64,000 nt of DNA from Streptomyces sp. JH14. Its GTDB lineage: Bacteria; Actinomycetota; Actinomycetes; Streptomycetales; Streptomycetaceae. The translations under genes and the position numbers were made by a program. This document shows, one piece after another, positions 54,433 through 63,122 of the stretch. Within the stretch, counting starts at the first letter, position 1. Each line of letters starts with the position of its first letter. The notes beneath the pieces were generated by a model. That model had not been told where the DNA came from. It made no database searches and worked only from the letters and a program-made list of their open reading frames with translations. The stretch is taken from the NCBI RefSeq assembly GCF_029428675.1, contig NZ_JAJNEL010000001.1, positions 1,550,001 through 1,614,000 on the forward strand, in the 5' to 3' direction.

Positions 54433-56491
54433 GCTGAAGCGTTTCGGCAGAGGGAGGCTGCCCCGTGCCGCACTCGTCGCGCTGCTGCTCCTGCCCCTGC
54501 TCTACGGCGCCCTGTACCTGTGCTCCTTCTGGGACCCGTACAGCCGCCTCGACCGGATCCCCGTCGCACTCGTCAATGACGACAAGGGCGCCACCGCCGC
54601 CGGGAAGCACATCGAGGCCGGTGACGAGATCACCCGCAAGCTGCTCGACTCCAAGGTCTTCGACTGGCACGAGGTGAGCTCCGCCCAGGCCGCCCGGGGC
54701 GTCGAGGACGGAACATTCTACCTCTCGCTGACCATGCCGTCGGACTTCAGCGAGCGGATCGCCTCCAGTTCGGGTGACTCCCCGGAGACCGGCGCACTCC
54801 AGGTGCGCACGAACGACGCCAACAACTACATAGTCGGGCAGATCTCCCGGACCGTGTTCTCCGAGGTCCGCACCGCCGCGTCCACCAACGCCTCGCGCGG
54901 CTTCCTCGACCGGATCTTCATCTCCTTCTCCGATCTCCACGACGCGACGGCGAAGGCCGCGAAGGGCGCCGACGACCTGAAGGGCGGGATCGGCAAGGCG
55001 AAGAAGGGCTCGAAGGACCTCGCGGACGGGCTCAAGGACGCCAAGGCCGGCAGCGGCCGGCTGGAGAGCGGGATCGTCAGGCTGAACAAGGGCGCGGGCG
55101 ATCTCGAAACGGGGGCCCGGCAGGTCGCCGACGGCACACAGCTGCTCGCCGACAAGGTCAACGGCGTGGCGGCCGACGTCCGCCCGTTCCTGAAGGACAA
55201 CGGCAAGTCGATCGGCGACACCGCCCGGCTGGTCGCCGATTCCTCGCAGACCGTACGGGACAACCTCGACCTGCTGGTGAAGACGGCGCCCACCGCGGCG
55301 CCCACCGCGCACCAGGCCTCCGACGACCTGGCCGACGTCTACCGCACCCGGTGCGACGACCAGCTGCTCCCCGACCCCACCGTCTGCCCTCCGCTGAAAC
55401 GCGCCACGACCGCCGCCGCCGATGTCGCCCAGGTCGCCGACGATGTGAACGTACTGGTCACGAACCAGAACGGGGATCTGAAGAAGCTGCGCGCACAGCT
55501 CACCACCCTGCAGAAGCAGGCCGACGCCCTCGCCGCGCGCTCCCCGCACCTCGACGAGGACCTGAAGTCCGCCGTCGCGAAGATCAATGCGCTCAATACG
55601 GGTGCCCACCGGGTCGCCAAGGGCGCGGACGAGCTGCACACCGGTCTGACGTCCGCCAGAACCGGATCCGTCGACCTGAACGCCGGTGTCGGCGAGCTGA
55701 AGGAGGGCGCGACGAGCCTGGACGGCGGACTGATCCGGCTGGGCAACGGCTCAGCCACGCTCGCCCAGGGGCTGAACGACGGCGTCGGCGAGATCCCCGA
55801 CTACGACGAGCAGGACCGCGACCGGCGCACCGATGTGATGGCCGACCCGGTGAAGCTCGCCTCCCAGTCGCTGCACAAGGCGCCCAACTACGGCACGGGG
55901 TTCGCCCCGTACTTCATCCCGCTCTCCCTCTGGGTCGGCGCGATGGTGGCGTACATGCTGATCCAGCCGCTCAACCGACGGGCGCTCGCCGCCGGGGCGT
56001 CCGCCTGGCGGATCGCCTTCGCGGGCTGGCTGCCGATGGCCGCCATCGGTCTGGTTCAGGTCGCCGCCCTCATGTCCGTACTGCACTGGGGACTCGGGCT
56101 GCAGATGACCCACGCCGCCGGGACCATCGGCTTCCTCGCCCTTGTGACCTGCTGCTTCGGTGCGATCGTGCAGTGGCTGAACGCCCGGTTCGGGGCGGCG
56201 GGACGCATCCTCGTCCTTGCCGTGCTGATGCTCCAGCTGACCTCGGCCGGGGGCACCTACCCCGTGCAGACCAGCCCCGGCTTCTTCGGCGCGATCCACC
56301 CCTATCTGCCGATGAGTTACGTCGTCGACGGGCTGCGCAGGCTGATCACGGGCGGCGGGCTCGGACCGGTCTGGCAGGGCTGCGCGGTGCTCCTGGCTTT
56401 CACGGCGGGGGCGCTGGCCCTGACCGCGGTGGCCGCGCGCCGCAAGCAGGTGTGGACGCTGGACCGGCTGCATCCGGAGCTGAGTCTGTGA
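54404..56491 (+). CDS. YhgE/Pip family membrane protein
   Basis: A 695-residue protein of the YhgE/Pip (phage infection protein) family, ABC-2-related exporters without a classical role. One membrane segment (about 16-38) is followed by a long extracellular part with tandem helices of the form GADDLKGGIGKAKKGSKDL and LNAGVGELKEGATSLDGGL, typical of the family, and then about five membrane segments (about 510-680). It starts inside the end of the ABC-like gene with an AAGGGGA ribosome site, and its stop overlaps the TetR start. The exported substance is unknown. Confidence 0.9.
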   Translation: MRSPKLAALELKRFGRGRLPRAALVALLLLPLLYGALYLCSFWDPYSRLDRIPVALVNDDKGATAAGKHIEAGDEITRKLLDSKVFDWHEVSSAQAARGVEDGTFYLSLTMPSDFSERIASSSGDSPETGALQVRTNDANNYIVGQISRTVFSEVRTAASTNASRGFLDRIFISFSDLHDATAKAAKGADDLKGGIGKAKKGSKDLADGLKDAKAGSGRLESGIVRLNKGAGDLETGARQVADGTQLLADKVNGVAADVRPFLKDNGKSIGDTARLVADSSQTVRDNLDLLVKTAPTAAPTAHQASDDLADVYRTRCDDQLLPDPTVCPPLKRATTAAADVAQVADDVNVLVTNQNGDLKKLRAQLTTLQKQADALAARSPHLDEDLKSAVAKINALNTGAHRVAKGADELHTGLTSARTGSVDLNAGVGELKEGATSLDGGLIRLGNGSATLAQGLNDGVGEIPDYDEQDRDRRTDVMADPVKLASQSLHKAPNYGTGFAPYFIPLSLWVGAMVAYMLIQPLNRRALAAGASAWRIAFAGWLPMAAIGLVQVAALMSVLHWGLGLQMTHAAGTIGFLALVTCCFGAIVQWLNARFGAAGRILVLAVLMLQLTSAGGTYPVQTSPGFFGAIHPYLPMSYVVDGLRRLITGGGLGPVWQGCAVLLAFTAGALALTAVAARRKQVWTLDRLHPELSL

Positions 56492-57132
56492 CCGCGCCGG
56501 GACCTGTGAGAATCGACCGCATGGAAAGCAGTGGCACCACGCGTCGTCAGGCCACCCGGCAGAAGCTCTACGAGGCGGCCGTCACCCTCATCGCGGAGAA
56601 GGGCTTCTCGGCGACCACGGTCGACGAGATCGCCGAACGCGCCGGGGTCGCCAAGGGCACGGTCTACTACAACTTCAAGAGCAAGACCGAACTCTTCGAA
56701 GAGCTGCTGCGGCACGGCGTCGGCCTGCTGACCGCGTCGCTGCGCTCCGCGGCCGACGAGACCGGGGCGCGCGGCGGCACCCGGGTCGAGGCCCTTGACG
56801 CGATGATCAGGGCCGGTCTGGTCTTCATCGACCGCTACCCGGCCTTCACCCAGCTGTACGTCGCCGAGCTGTGGCGCACCAACCGCGCCTGGCAGGCAAC
56901 GCTCCTGGTGGTGCGTCAGGAGGCCGTCGCCGTGGTCGAGGACGTGCTCCGCGAGGGCGTCGGGAACGGGGAGCTCAGCGAGGAGATCGACATCCCGCTG
57001 ACAGCGGCCGCGCTGGTCGGCATGGTGCTGGTGGCTGCCCTGGACTGGCAGGCGTTCCAGCCCGAGCGGTCCCTGGACGACGTGCACTCGGCACTGTCCC
57101 TGCTGCTGCACGGCCGGGTCAGCGGACACTGA
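56488..57132 (+). CDS. TetR family transcriptional regulator
   Basis: A 214-residue repressor. The N-terminal HTH domain is seen in TRQKLYEAAVTLIAEKGFSATTVDEIAERAGVAKGTVYYNFKSK, quoted here as GFSATTVDEIAERAGVAKG and TVYYNFKSK. The rest is the ligand-binding helical domain, with no recognisable ligand. The GTG at 56488 overlaps the YhgE stop (GTGA); an ATG 11 codons later at 56521 gives MESSGTTRRQ and is an alternative. The palindrome at 53511-53524 is the likely operator. A long hairpin ends the operon. Confidence 0.92.
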   Translation: MTAPGPVRIDRMESSGTTRRQATRQKLYEAAVTLIAEKGFSATTVDEIAERAGVAKGTVYYNFKSKTELFEELLRHGVGLLTASLRSAADETGARGGTRVEALDAMIRAGLVFIDRYPAFTQLYVAELWRTNRAWQATLLVVRQEAVAVVEDVLREGVGNGELSEEIDIPLTAAALVGMVLVAALDWQAFQPERSLDDVHSALSLLLHGRVSGH

Positions 57133-57167
57133 CGCCCCCTCGCGGCCCGGGAGTTACGCACGCACGA

Positions 57168-57220
57168 AAGCGCCGGTCCTGCGAGGCTCGATCCCCCCGA
57201 GCCTCGCCCGACCGGCGCTT
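57168..57220 (+). terminator. Terminator of the YhgE operon
   Basis: A long two-part stem: 11 bp (57168-57178 with 57210-57220), a 3/3 internal loop, then 9 bp (57182-57190 with 57198-57206). It lies 36 bases past the tetR stop and is one of the most stable hairpins in the window. Confidence 0.85.
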
Positions 57221-57496
57221 CCTGTGTTTCCGGAGAGCCTTTCCCCGTGACCCCGTCGTTCCCCCGTGGTCCCCGTGCTCTCCGTGGTGCACCCCCGTTG
57301 CGGAGGAGTGCGGCGTCCGTTCCGCCGCCCCGTGCCGGCGGTACCGGCGCTGCGCCCCTCCGTGGTCTCCACTCTTCCGTCTGCGCAGGTGGCAGCCCAT
57401 CCGCGCACCTACTCAACTCGTGCACTAGGTACGGATACTCAGGGCTACGCGTCCGGCCCCACCCGCAGCGCCGCGGCACTGGTTACGATCGCGTCC
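57221..57496 (+). promoter_or_regulatory. Spacer and possible leaderless promoter of the DUF4126 gene
   Basis: This stretch has no supported gene. The part 57240-57370 is Pro/Val-codon-like GC sequence with repeated CCGTGGT and GTGCTC words but shows no coding bias. TACGAT at 57484-57489 could be a -10 box whose start point falls on or next to the GTG at 57497, giving a leaderless message, which is common in Streptomyces. No clear -35 box is seen. Confidence 0.3.
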
Positions 57497-58114
57497 GTGT
57501 CCGTACTCCCCCTGGTGTTCACGAGTGGCTGGGCGAGCGGGATCAACGCGTACGCGGTGGTCCTCCTGCTCGGCGTCTTCGGCGCGACCGGTGTCACCGA
57601 CGAGGTGCCCGCATCGCTGCAACGCACCGATGTGCTCGTGGCCGCCGCCGTGCTCTTCCTGTGCGAAGCGGTCGCGGACAAGATCCCGTACGTGGACTCG
57701 CTCTGGGACTCGGTGCACACGGTCATCAGGCCGGTCGCCGGGGCTGTCGTGGCGGCACTTCTGGCCGGTGAGAGCGGTTCGCTGCCGGAGCTCGCGGCCG
57801 GGGCCGTCGGCGGTTCCACCGCGCTGATGAGCCATCTGGTGAAGGCGGGTACCAGGATGGCGGTGAACACGTCCCCCGAGCCGTTCAGCAATATCGCCGT
57901 CAGCACGGCCGAGGATCTGGGCGTCGCCGGAATCATCACGTTCGCGATATTCCATCCGCTGGCCGCCGCGGTCGTCGCCGCGGTGCTCCTGTTGCTCGGT
58001 CTCGTGATACTGGTCTTCCTCGCCTCCCGGATCCGCCGGTTCCTGCGCCGCAGGGCCCAGCGGCGCGAGGAGAAACGTCTGGCCGGGACCCGTACGCACT
58101 GGCCTCCCGGCTGA
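57497..58114 (+). CDS. DUF4126 family membrane protein
   Basis: A 205-residue membrane protein of the DUF4126 family, of unknown function. It starts VSVLPLVFTSGWASGINAYAVVLLLGVFG (quoted as FTSGWASGINAYA), the family signature, and has about five hydrophobic segments, ending in a basic tail RIRRFLRRRAQRREEKR. The GTG at 57497 is chosen because relatives begin here; the frame is open upstream to 57266 without a ribosome site. The FAD oxidoreductase gene begins 31 bases after its stop on the same strand. Confidence 0.82.
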   Translation: MSVLPLVFTSGWASGINAYAVVLLLGVFGATGVTDEVPASLQRTDVLVAAAVLFLCEAVADKIPYVDSLWDSVHTVIRPVAGAVVAALLAGESGSLPELAAGAVGGSTALMSHLVKAGTRMAVNTSPEPFSNIAVSTAEDLGVAGIITFAIFHPLAAAVVAAVLLLLGLVILVFLASRIRRFLRRRAQRREEKRLAGTRTHWPPG

Positions 58115-58145
58115 GTCGTCGGTGGTGGCCGTTAAGGTCCTTGGC

Positions 58146-59666
58146 ATGGCACGTATTGCGGTGATCGGCGCCGGGATGGGCGCAATGGCGGCGGCCGCCC
58201 GGCTGGCCGTGGCAGGCCACCGGGTGACGGTGTACGAGCGGTCCGGGACGTACGGCGGCTCGGTCGGCCGGTATTCCCGGGACGGCTTCACGTTCGACAC
58301 GGGTCCCTCGCTGCTGCATCTGCCCGCGGTCTACCGCGATCTGTTCGTGAAGACCGGCAAGGAACCGCTGGAGCAGTGCGTCACGATGACGCAGGTCGAT
58401 CCGGCGAGCCGCCATCTCTTCGCCGACGGCACGGCGGTCTCGCTGCCGAACGCCTCGCGGGCCGGGGTCGTCGCCGCCCTGGACCGCGCACTGGGGTCCG
58501 GTGCGGGCGGCAGCTGGGGCGAGTTCCTCGACCGGGCGCGGGATGCCTGGGACCGGTCCCGGCGGCCGCTGCTGGAGGAGCCGTTGCGCGCCGACTGGCA
58601 GGTGCTGGGCCGCGATCCGTATCCGGCGCTGCGGCAGCGCCGGCTGCTGCGGGCCGCCCGGCAGGCGGGCACGGTGGCGGAGGTCGGCGCCTGGGAGCTG
58701 GCGGACCCCCGGCTGGTCGCCCTCCTCGACGGCTACGCGCTGTCGTACGGCCTCGATCCGCTGCGCGCCCCGGCGAGCGCGGCCCTGCTGCCGTACATGG
58801 AGGAGACGTTCGGCAGCTGGTACGCGGCCGGGGGGATGCGGGCGCTGGCGCAGGCGGTGTACGAGCGCTGCCTGGCCCGGAGAGTGGAGTTCGAGTTCGG
58901 CGCCGAAGTGGCCCGGATCGTGGAGAAGGACGGCCGGGCGGCGGGCGTCGAGCTCGCGGCGGGCACGGTGGCCGAGGCCGACCATGTGGTGCTCGGGGCG
59001 TGGCCGCACCCGGGGCTGGTGCCGGGTCAGGAGCTCTGGCGGGACGGCGAGGTGGCGGCTCAGCCCCGGCCGGGGGGCGGGGTGACGGTGCCGGGCCGGT
59101 TCCAGGTCCTGCTGTCGCTGCGCGGTGCCCGGCCCGCGGACACCGTGCACCGGACCGTGGTGCACGCCCCGGACGGCGCGGCGGAGCGGGAGGCGGTGTT
59201 CGGCGGCCGGCTCGCCGAACATCCCACGGTGACGGTGTTCCGCCCGGACGATCCGTCGACCCGCCCCGACGACGCGCACGAGGCCGTGACCGTGACCGCG
59301 ACTGTCGCCCCGCACACCACCGTGGACTGGACGGACGCGGCGCTGCGCAAGCGGTATGCCGACACGGTGATCGAGGCGGCCGGCGCGGCCGTCCCGGGTA
59401 TCCGTGAGCGGCTGCTCCACGCCGAGGTCCGGACACCCGCGGAGGCCGCCGCCGACACCGGAGCCGAGGGCGGCTCGGTGCCCGCGCCCGCGCTGGCCGG
59501 GGCCGCGGGCGCGTATCTGCATCCCGGGAACCGCACACGGCTGCCGGGGCTCTACCTCGCGGGTGGCTGGTCGCACCCGGGCGGCGGGCTTGCACACGCC
59601 GGAATGTCGGGGGCACTCGTCGCCGGGCTCATCGTGGAGGGCGACGGCTTCCGCGGCTCCCAGTGA
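58146..59666 (+). CDS. CrtI-like FAD/NAD(P)-binding oxidoreductase
   Basis: A 506-residue flavin-dependent oxidoreductase resembling phytoene desaturases and related amine oxidases. The FAD loop VIGAGMGAMAAAARLAVAGH (6-25) is followed by VYERSGTYGGSVGRY; the C-terminal FAD motif is LYLAGGWSHPGGGLAHAGMSGALVAG (quoted as AGGWSHPGGGLAHAGMS). The substrate is unknown; no carotenoid gene cluster is nearby, so a role in polyene or isoprenoid oxidation is only a guess. The ATG at 58146 is favoured. A possible -10 element nearby would make the transcript leaderless. A GTG at 58122 is an alternative. Confidence 0.85.
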   Translation: MARIAVIGAGMGAMAAAARLAVAGHRVTVYERSGTYGGSVGRYSRDGFTFDTGPSLLHLPAVYRDLFVKTGKEPLEQCVTMTQVDPASRHLFADGTAVSLPNASRAGVVAALDRALGSGAGGSWGEFLDRARDAWDRSRRPLLEEPLRADWQVLGRDPYPALRQRRLLRAARQAGTVAEVGAWELADPRLVALLDGYALSYGLDPLRAPASAALLPYMEETFGSWYAAGGMRALAQAVYERCLARRVEFEFGAEVARIVEKDGRAAGVELAAGTVAEADHVVLGAWPHPGLVPGQELWRDGEVAAQPRPGGGVTVPGRFQVLLSLRGARPADTVHRTVVHAPDGAAEREAVFGGRLAEHPTVTVFRPDDPSTRPDDAHEAVTVTATVAPHTTVDWTDAALRKRYADTVIEAAGAAVPGIRERLLHAEVRTPAEAAADTGAEGGSVPAPALAGAAGAYLHPGNRTRLPGLYLAGGWSHPGGGLAHAGMSGALVAGLIVEGDGFRGSQ

Positions 59667-59771
59667 ACGCGGCCGCGCGCGAGCGCGGTCGCCGGTGCGT
59701 GCGGCTGCCGGCCGGCCCGTTCACATGCAGGGGCAGCTGCCGGTGAACTCCGACTCCGATGAGTACAGCTG

Positions 59772-60734
59772 TCAGTAGCGGTACTGCTGTTCGTTGTAGC
59801 CGGTGTCGTAGCCGTTCGGGTACGGGGCCGGCTGTGCGGGCTGCTCCGGCGGGTACTGCTCGCCCTCGCGCTGCTGCGGCACCCAGACGCCGCCCGGCGG
59901 GGTCTCTGCGGAGTACTGCTGGGCGTAGGGGTCCGCCGCGTACTGCTGCTGGCCGCCGTAGCTGTCGTAGCTCGCATACGTGCCCTGTGTGCCGTACTGC
60001 GGGGAGCCGCCCGTGGTGCCGGTCCCGATGTACGGGTCGGAGTACGCGGCGTACTGCTGCTGGCCCGTGCCGTAGTCGTACTGCCCCGCGTAGCCGTCCT
60101 GAGTGGCGTACGCCTCCTGGCCGGCGTACGTGCCCTGGCCCGCGTACGCGTCCTGGCTTGCGTAGGTGCCCTGGCTGTCGTAGCTGCTCTGGCCGGGTGC
60201 GCTGTACGTGGAGTAGTCGGTGTACGGGTCGTAGGCGTCGTACGGGGGCTGCCCCGGGGCGTGCCGGGTCTGCTGCTGCGGCTGGGGATCCGTGTAGATG
60301 CCGTACTGCCCGGTGTCGTCCGGCAGCGGCTCCGGTTCGTAGACGGCGGCCGCGGGCGTGGCGCTGTTCGCCTCGTCCTCGCCCGCCCGGTCGTACTCCA
60401 CCTCGAGGTCCGACACCTCGAGCGTGGGCTCCCGGCGGGTGTCCGGGGCAGCGCTCCGTCGGCGACGGCTCTCGCCCGGACTGCCCCCTATCGCCCAGCC
60501 GGTCGAGAAGCCGCGCCGGAAGGAGAGGGTCACGTACGTCTGGCCGACGGCGAACGCGACCGTTCCGACGGCGATGACCGGCACGGACGGCATCAGCACA
60601 CCGACGACCACAACCGCGAAGCCGGTGAAGGCGAGCAGGCGCCAGCGCAGTCGCGCCTTGTACTGCAGGAGCACCTCGCCGAGCAGCCACAGCGCCACGA
60701 TGCCGAACGCGATGTAGAGGACCGTCCAGCCCAT
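59772..60734 (-). CDS. Membrane protein with Tyr/Gln/Gly-rich low-complexity tail
   Basis: A 320-residue protein with three hydrophobic segments in the first 75 residues (MGWTVLYIAFGIVALWLLG, and around 36-54 and 56-72), then a charged stretch, then about 190 residues rich in Tyr, Gln, Gly, Ala and Ser. Repeats of the form TYAGQEAYATQDGYAGQ occur near 180-230. Such composition resembles prion-like or phase-separating domains and is expected in the cytoplasm here. No function is known. The ATG at 60734 has AAGGGGG eight bases upstream. It is 53 bases downstream of metF on the same strand. Confidence 0.75.
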   Translation of the reverse strand: MGWTVLYIAFGIVALWLLGEVLLQYKARLRWRLLAFTGFAVVVVGVLMPSVPVIAVGTVAFAVGQTYVTLSFRRGFSTGWAIGGSPGESRRRRSAAPDTRREPTLEVSDLEVEYDRAGEDEANSATPAAAVYEPEPLPDDTGQYGIYTDPQPQQQTRHAPGQPPYDAYDPYTDYSTYSAPGQSSYDSQGTYASQDAYAGQGTYAGQEAYATQDGYAGQYDYGTGQQQYAAYSDPYIGTGTTGGSPQYGTQGTYASYDSYGGQQQYAADPYAQQYSAETPPGGVWVPQQREGEQYPPEQPAQPAPYPNGYDTGYNEQQYRY

Positions 60735-60786
60735 GCCCGCCCCCTTTTCTACGGCCACCGCCCGGGATGTCGGCGGGTACGGCCGG

Positions 60787-61704
60787 TCACGACTGCTTGT
60801 GCAGTCCGAGATTCTCGTAGATCTCGAGCGTTGCCGTCGAGTTGTTCAGCGTGATGAAGTGCAGTCCGGGCACACCCTCGGAGCGCAGCCTCGCGCAGAA
60901 CTCCGTCGCGAACTCGATGCCAATGGAGCGTACAGCGGCTGCGTCGTCCTTGACGGCGAGGATGCGTTCTTTCAGGGCCGACGGCAAAGTCGCGTTGCTG
61001 AGCTGCGGAAACCGTTCCAACTGCTTGACGCTGGTGAGCGGCATGACCTCGGGGATGACAGGCGTTTCGCAACCCGCCGCAACCACTCGGTCACGCATAC
61101 GCAGATAGTCCTCAGGATCGAAGAACATCTGCGTGATCGCATAGTCGGCGCCGGCGCGGCACTTGTCCACGAAATGCCGGACGTCGGTGTCCCAGTCGGT
61201 CGAGCGCGGATGCATCTCGGGAAATGCCGCGACGCCGACACAGAAATCGCCGGATTCCTTGATGAGCCGGACGAGATCGGCGGCGTACCGCACGCCCTGC
61301 GGGTGCTTGACCCACTCGCCCATCGGGTCGCCCGGCGGGTCGCCCCGCACGGCGAGGATGTTCCTGATTCCGACGTCGGCGTACTGCCCGATCATGTTGC
61401 GCAGCTCGGCGACGGAGTGATTGACGGCCGTGAGGTGCGCGACCGGGGTGAGGGTGGAATCGGCGGCGATCTGCTCGGTGGCTCGCACCGTTCCGGCCCG
61501 CGTCGAGCCACCGGCTCCGTACGTCACGGAGACGAAGCTCGGACGCACCGCCTCGACACGGCGCAGCGCATTCCAGAGATTGCGCTCGCCCTTCTCGGTC
61601 TTGGGAGCCCAGAACTCGAACGAATACGAAGTTTTGCCGGTCGCGAGCAGCTCACGCACCGTGCGTGCGTGATCCGTCCTGGTAGAGGGAGTGCCAAGAG
61701 CCAT
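60787..61704 (-). CDS. metF: Methylenetetrahydrofolate reductase
   Basis: A 305-residue flavoenzyme making 5-methyl-THF for methionine synthesis. [14 protein letters not shown] carries the catalytic Glu (near 30), [11 protein letters not shown] the next motif, and [13 protein letters not shown] and [15 protein letters not shown] typical later ones. The FEFWAPKT spelling, with Trp in place of the usual Phe/Pro, is typical of actinobacteria. The ATG at 61704 follows TTAACC within 15 bases, so the transcript may be leaderless. No SAM or SAH riboswitch was recognised upstream. The gene stands next to thiE. Confidence 0.95.
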   Translation of the reverse strand: MALGTPSTRTDHARTVRELLATGKTSYSFEFWAPKTEKGERNLWNALRRVEAVRPSFVSVTYGAGGSTRAGTVRATEQIAADSTLTPVAHLTAVNHSVAELRNMIGQYADVGIRNILAVRGDPPGDPMGEWVKHPQGVRYAADLVRLIKESGDFCVGVAAFPEMHPRSTDWDTDVRHFVDKCRAGADYAITQMFFDPEDYLRMRDRVVAAGCETPVIPEVMPLTSVKQLERFPQLSNATLPSALKERILAVKDDAAAVRSIGIEFATEFCARLRSEGVPGLHFITLNNSTATLEIYENLGLHKQS

Positions 61705-61839
61705 ACTGCAGGTTAACCAGGGCTCGCCGCTCCCCCAACCAGAGCAGCGGCAATTGCCCGAATTGACTGGCCGTCTGTCCATCCTTCGGACAGTCTCACG
61801 ATGTTCGTCGGATGAGCCGCGATTTTCCCGACGCGTCCG

Positions 61840-62493
61840 TCACCCGTCGGCACGCGTCCTGAGCCGCTTCGCGAGCTCGGCGGTGGCCGCCACCGGATCG
61901 TCGGCCTCGGTGATCGCACGTACGACGACGACCCGGCGTGCTCCCGCGTCCAGCACCTCGTCGAGGTTGCCCGCGTCGATCCCTCCGATGGCGAACCACG
62001 GGCGCGGCTGCGCGAGCGAGGCGGCGTACCGCACGAGGCCGAGGCCGGGGGCGTGCCGGCCGGGCTTGGTCGGGGTGGGCCAGCAGGGCCCGGTGCAGAA
62101 GTAGTCCACGCCGGGTTCGGCGACGGCCGCGTCGACCTCGGACTCGGCGTGCGTGGAGCGGCCGATCACCACGTCCTGGCCGATGATGGCGCGGGCGGCC
62201 GGCACCGGCAGGTCTCCCTGGCCGAGGTGGAGCACATCGGAACCGATGGCATGGGCGACATCGGCCCGGTCGTTCACCGCGAGGAGCTTGCCGTGGCGCC
62301 GGCAGGCGTCGGCGAGGACCGCCAGGTGCTCGAGTTCCTCGGCCGCTTCCATGCCCTTGTCGCGCAGCTGGACGATGTCCACCCCGGAGGAGAGCACGGC
62401 GTCGAGGAACGCCGGGAGGTCGCCCTGGCGCCTGCGGGCGTCCGTGCACAGATAGAGCCGGGCTTCGGACAGCAGCGCGCGAGGCGTGGACAT
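61840..62493 (-). CDS. thiE: Thiamine phosphate synthase
   Basis: A 217-residue TIM-barrel enzyme that joins the pyrimidine and thiazole parts of thiamine. [44 protein letters not shown] (in part) and the phosphate-binding [15 protein letters not shown] are family signatures. The ATG at 62493 has AAGGGGG upstream. No TPP riboswitch was seen in the 158-base gap before it. The neighbouring partial FAD oxidoreductase might relate to thiamine synthesis, but that is not shown. Confidence 0.94.
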   Translation of the reverse strand: MSTPRALLSEARLYLCTDARRRQGDLPAFLDAVLSSGVDIVQLRDKGMEAAEELEHLAVLADACRRHGKLLAVNDRADVAHAIGSDVLHLGQGDLPVPAARAIIGQDVVIGRSTHAESEVDAAVAEPGVDYFCTGPCWPTPTKPGRHAPGLGLVRYAASLAQPRPWFAIGGIDAGNLDEVLDAGARRVVVVRAITEADDPVAATAELAKRLRTRADG

Positions 62494-62591
62494 GGTGAGG
62501 TTCCCCCTTGGATGCGGCGATACGGCATACGGCGGTGCGGCCCGGTGTGTCCGGAGCCCCCGCACGAGTGCAGCGCTACGTCGTCATGCGG

Positions 62592-62631
62592 CGGTACGGG
62601 CCGGGCCGCTCGGAACGGCCCGGGCCCGTAC
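62592..62631 (-). terminator. Terminator after the Rv2175c-like gene
   Basis: A 16-bp stem with one bulged G (62592-62607 with 62615-62631) just beyond the Rv2175c-like stop at 62652, between that gene and thiE. Confidence 0.75.
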
Positions 62632-62651
62632 CCCGCGTGCGGTTGTCCCGG

Positions 62652-63017
62652 TCAGACGGCGAGCGCCTGGGCGCGGCGCTTCACCTCCGTGCCGCGATTC
62701 TCGCTCAGCGCCTGCGCGGGGGTGCCGGGGAGGGTGGGGTCGGGGGTGAAGAGCCACTCCAGCATCTCTTCGTCGGTGTAGCCGTCGTCCCTCAGGAGCG
62801 TCAGGGTGCCGGAGAGGCCCTTGACCACCTTGTTGCCGTCGATGAAGGCAGCAGGCACCTGGAGTGCCCGGTTCTCACCACGGCGTACGGCGATGAGCTG
62901 GCCCTCCTTGACCAGCTGCCGCACGCGCGTCACCTCGACATCGAGCATTTCCGCGATGTCGGGGAGGTGGAGCCAGGCGGGGACGAGAGCATCGATCTTT
63001 GCGTCAATCTCGGTCAC
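62652..63017 (-). CDS. Rv2175c-like DNA-binding protein
   Basis: A 121-residue small winged-helix protein of the Rv2175c family. LPDIAEMLDVEVTRVRQLVKEGQL is the helix-turn-helix (quoted as EMLDVEVTRVRQLVKEG), followed by AVRRGENRALQVPAAFIDG, the wing and family core. In Mycobacterium tuberculosis the homologue is phosphorylated by the kinase PknL, which stops DNA binding; no kinase gene lies in this window. The GTG start at 63017 gives MTEIDAKIDALVPAWLHL. Confidence 0.88.
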   Translation of the reverse strand: MTEIDAKIDALVPAWLHLPDIAEMLDVEVTRVRQLVKEGQLIAVRRGENRALQVPAAFIDGNKVVKGLSGTLTLLRDDGYTDEEMLEWLFTPDPTLPGTPAQALSENRGTEVKRRAQALAV

Positions 63018-63122
63018 GGGGACAAGCGTGCCATCCCGGACCGACAGTCGGTACCCGGACCCGACCGGACGGGGGTCGCCCCAGCGCCCTCAAGGCCCCC
63101 GGCAGCCCCTGGGGAAGCGCCG

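Noticed and set aside
57241..57440. Possible N-terminal extension of the DUF4126 protein
   Set aside because: Pro/Val-rich, no ribosome site and outside the family; the GTG at 57497 matches the family start.
62494..62651. TPP riboswitch before thiE
   Set aside because: No CTGAGA-type conserved core was found; the main structure is a terminator of the upstream gene.
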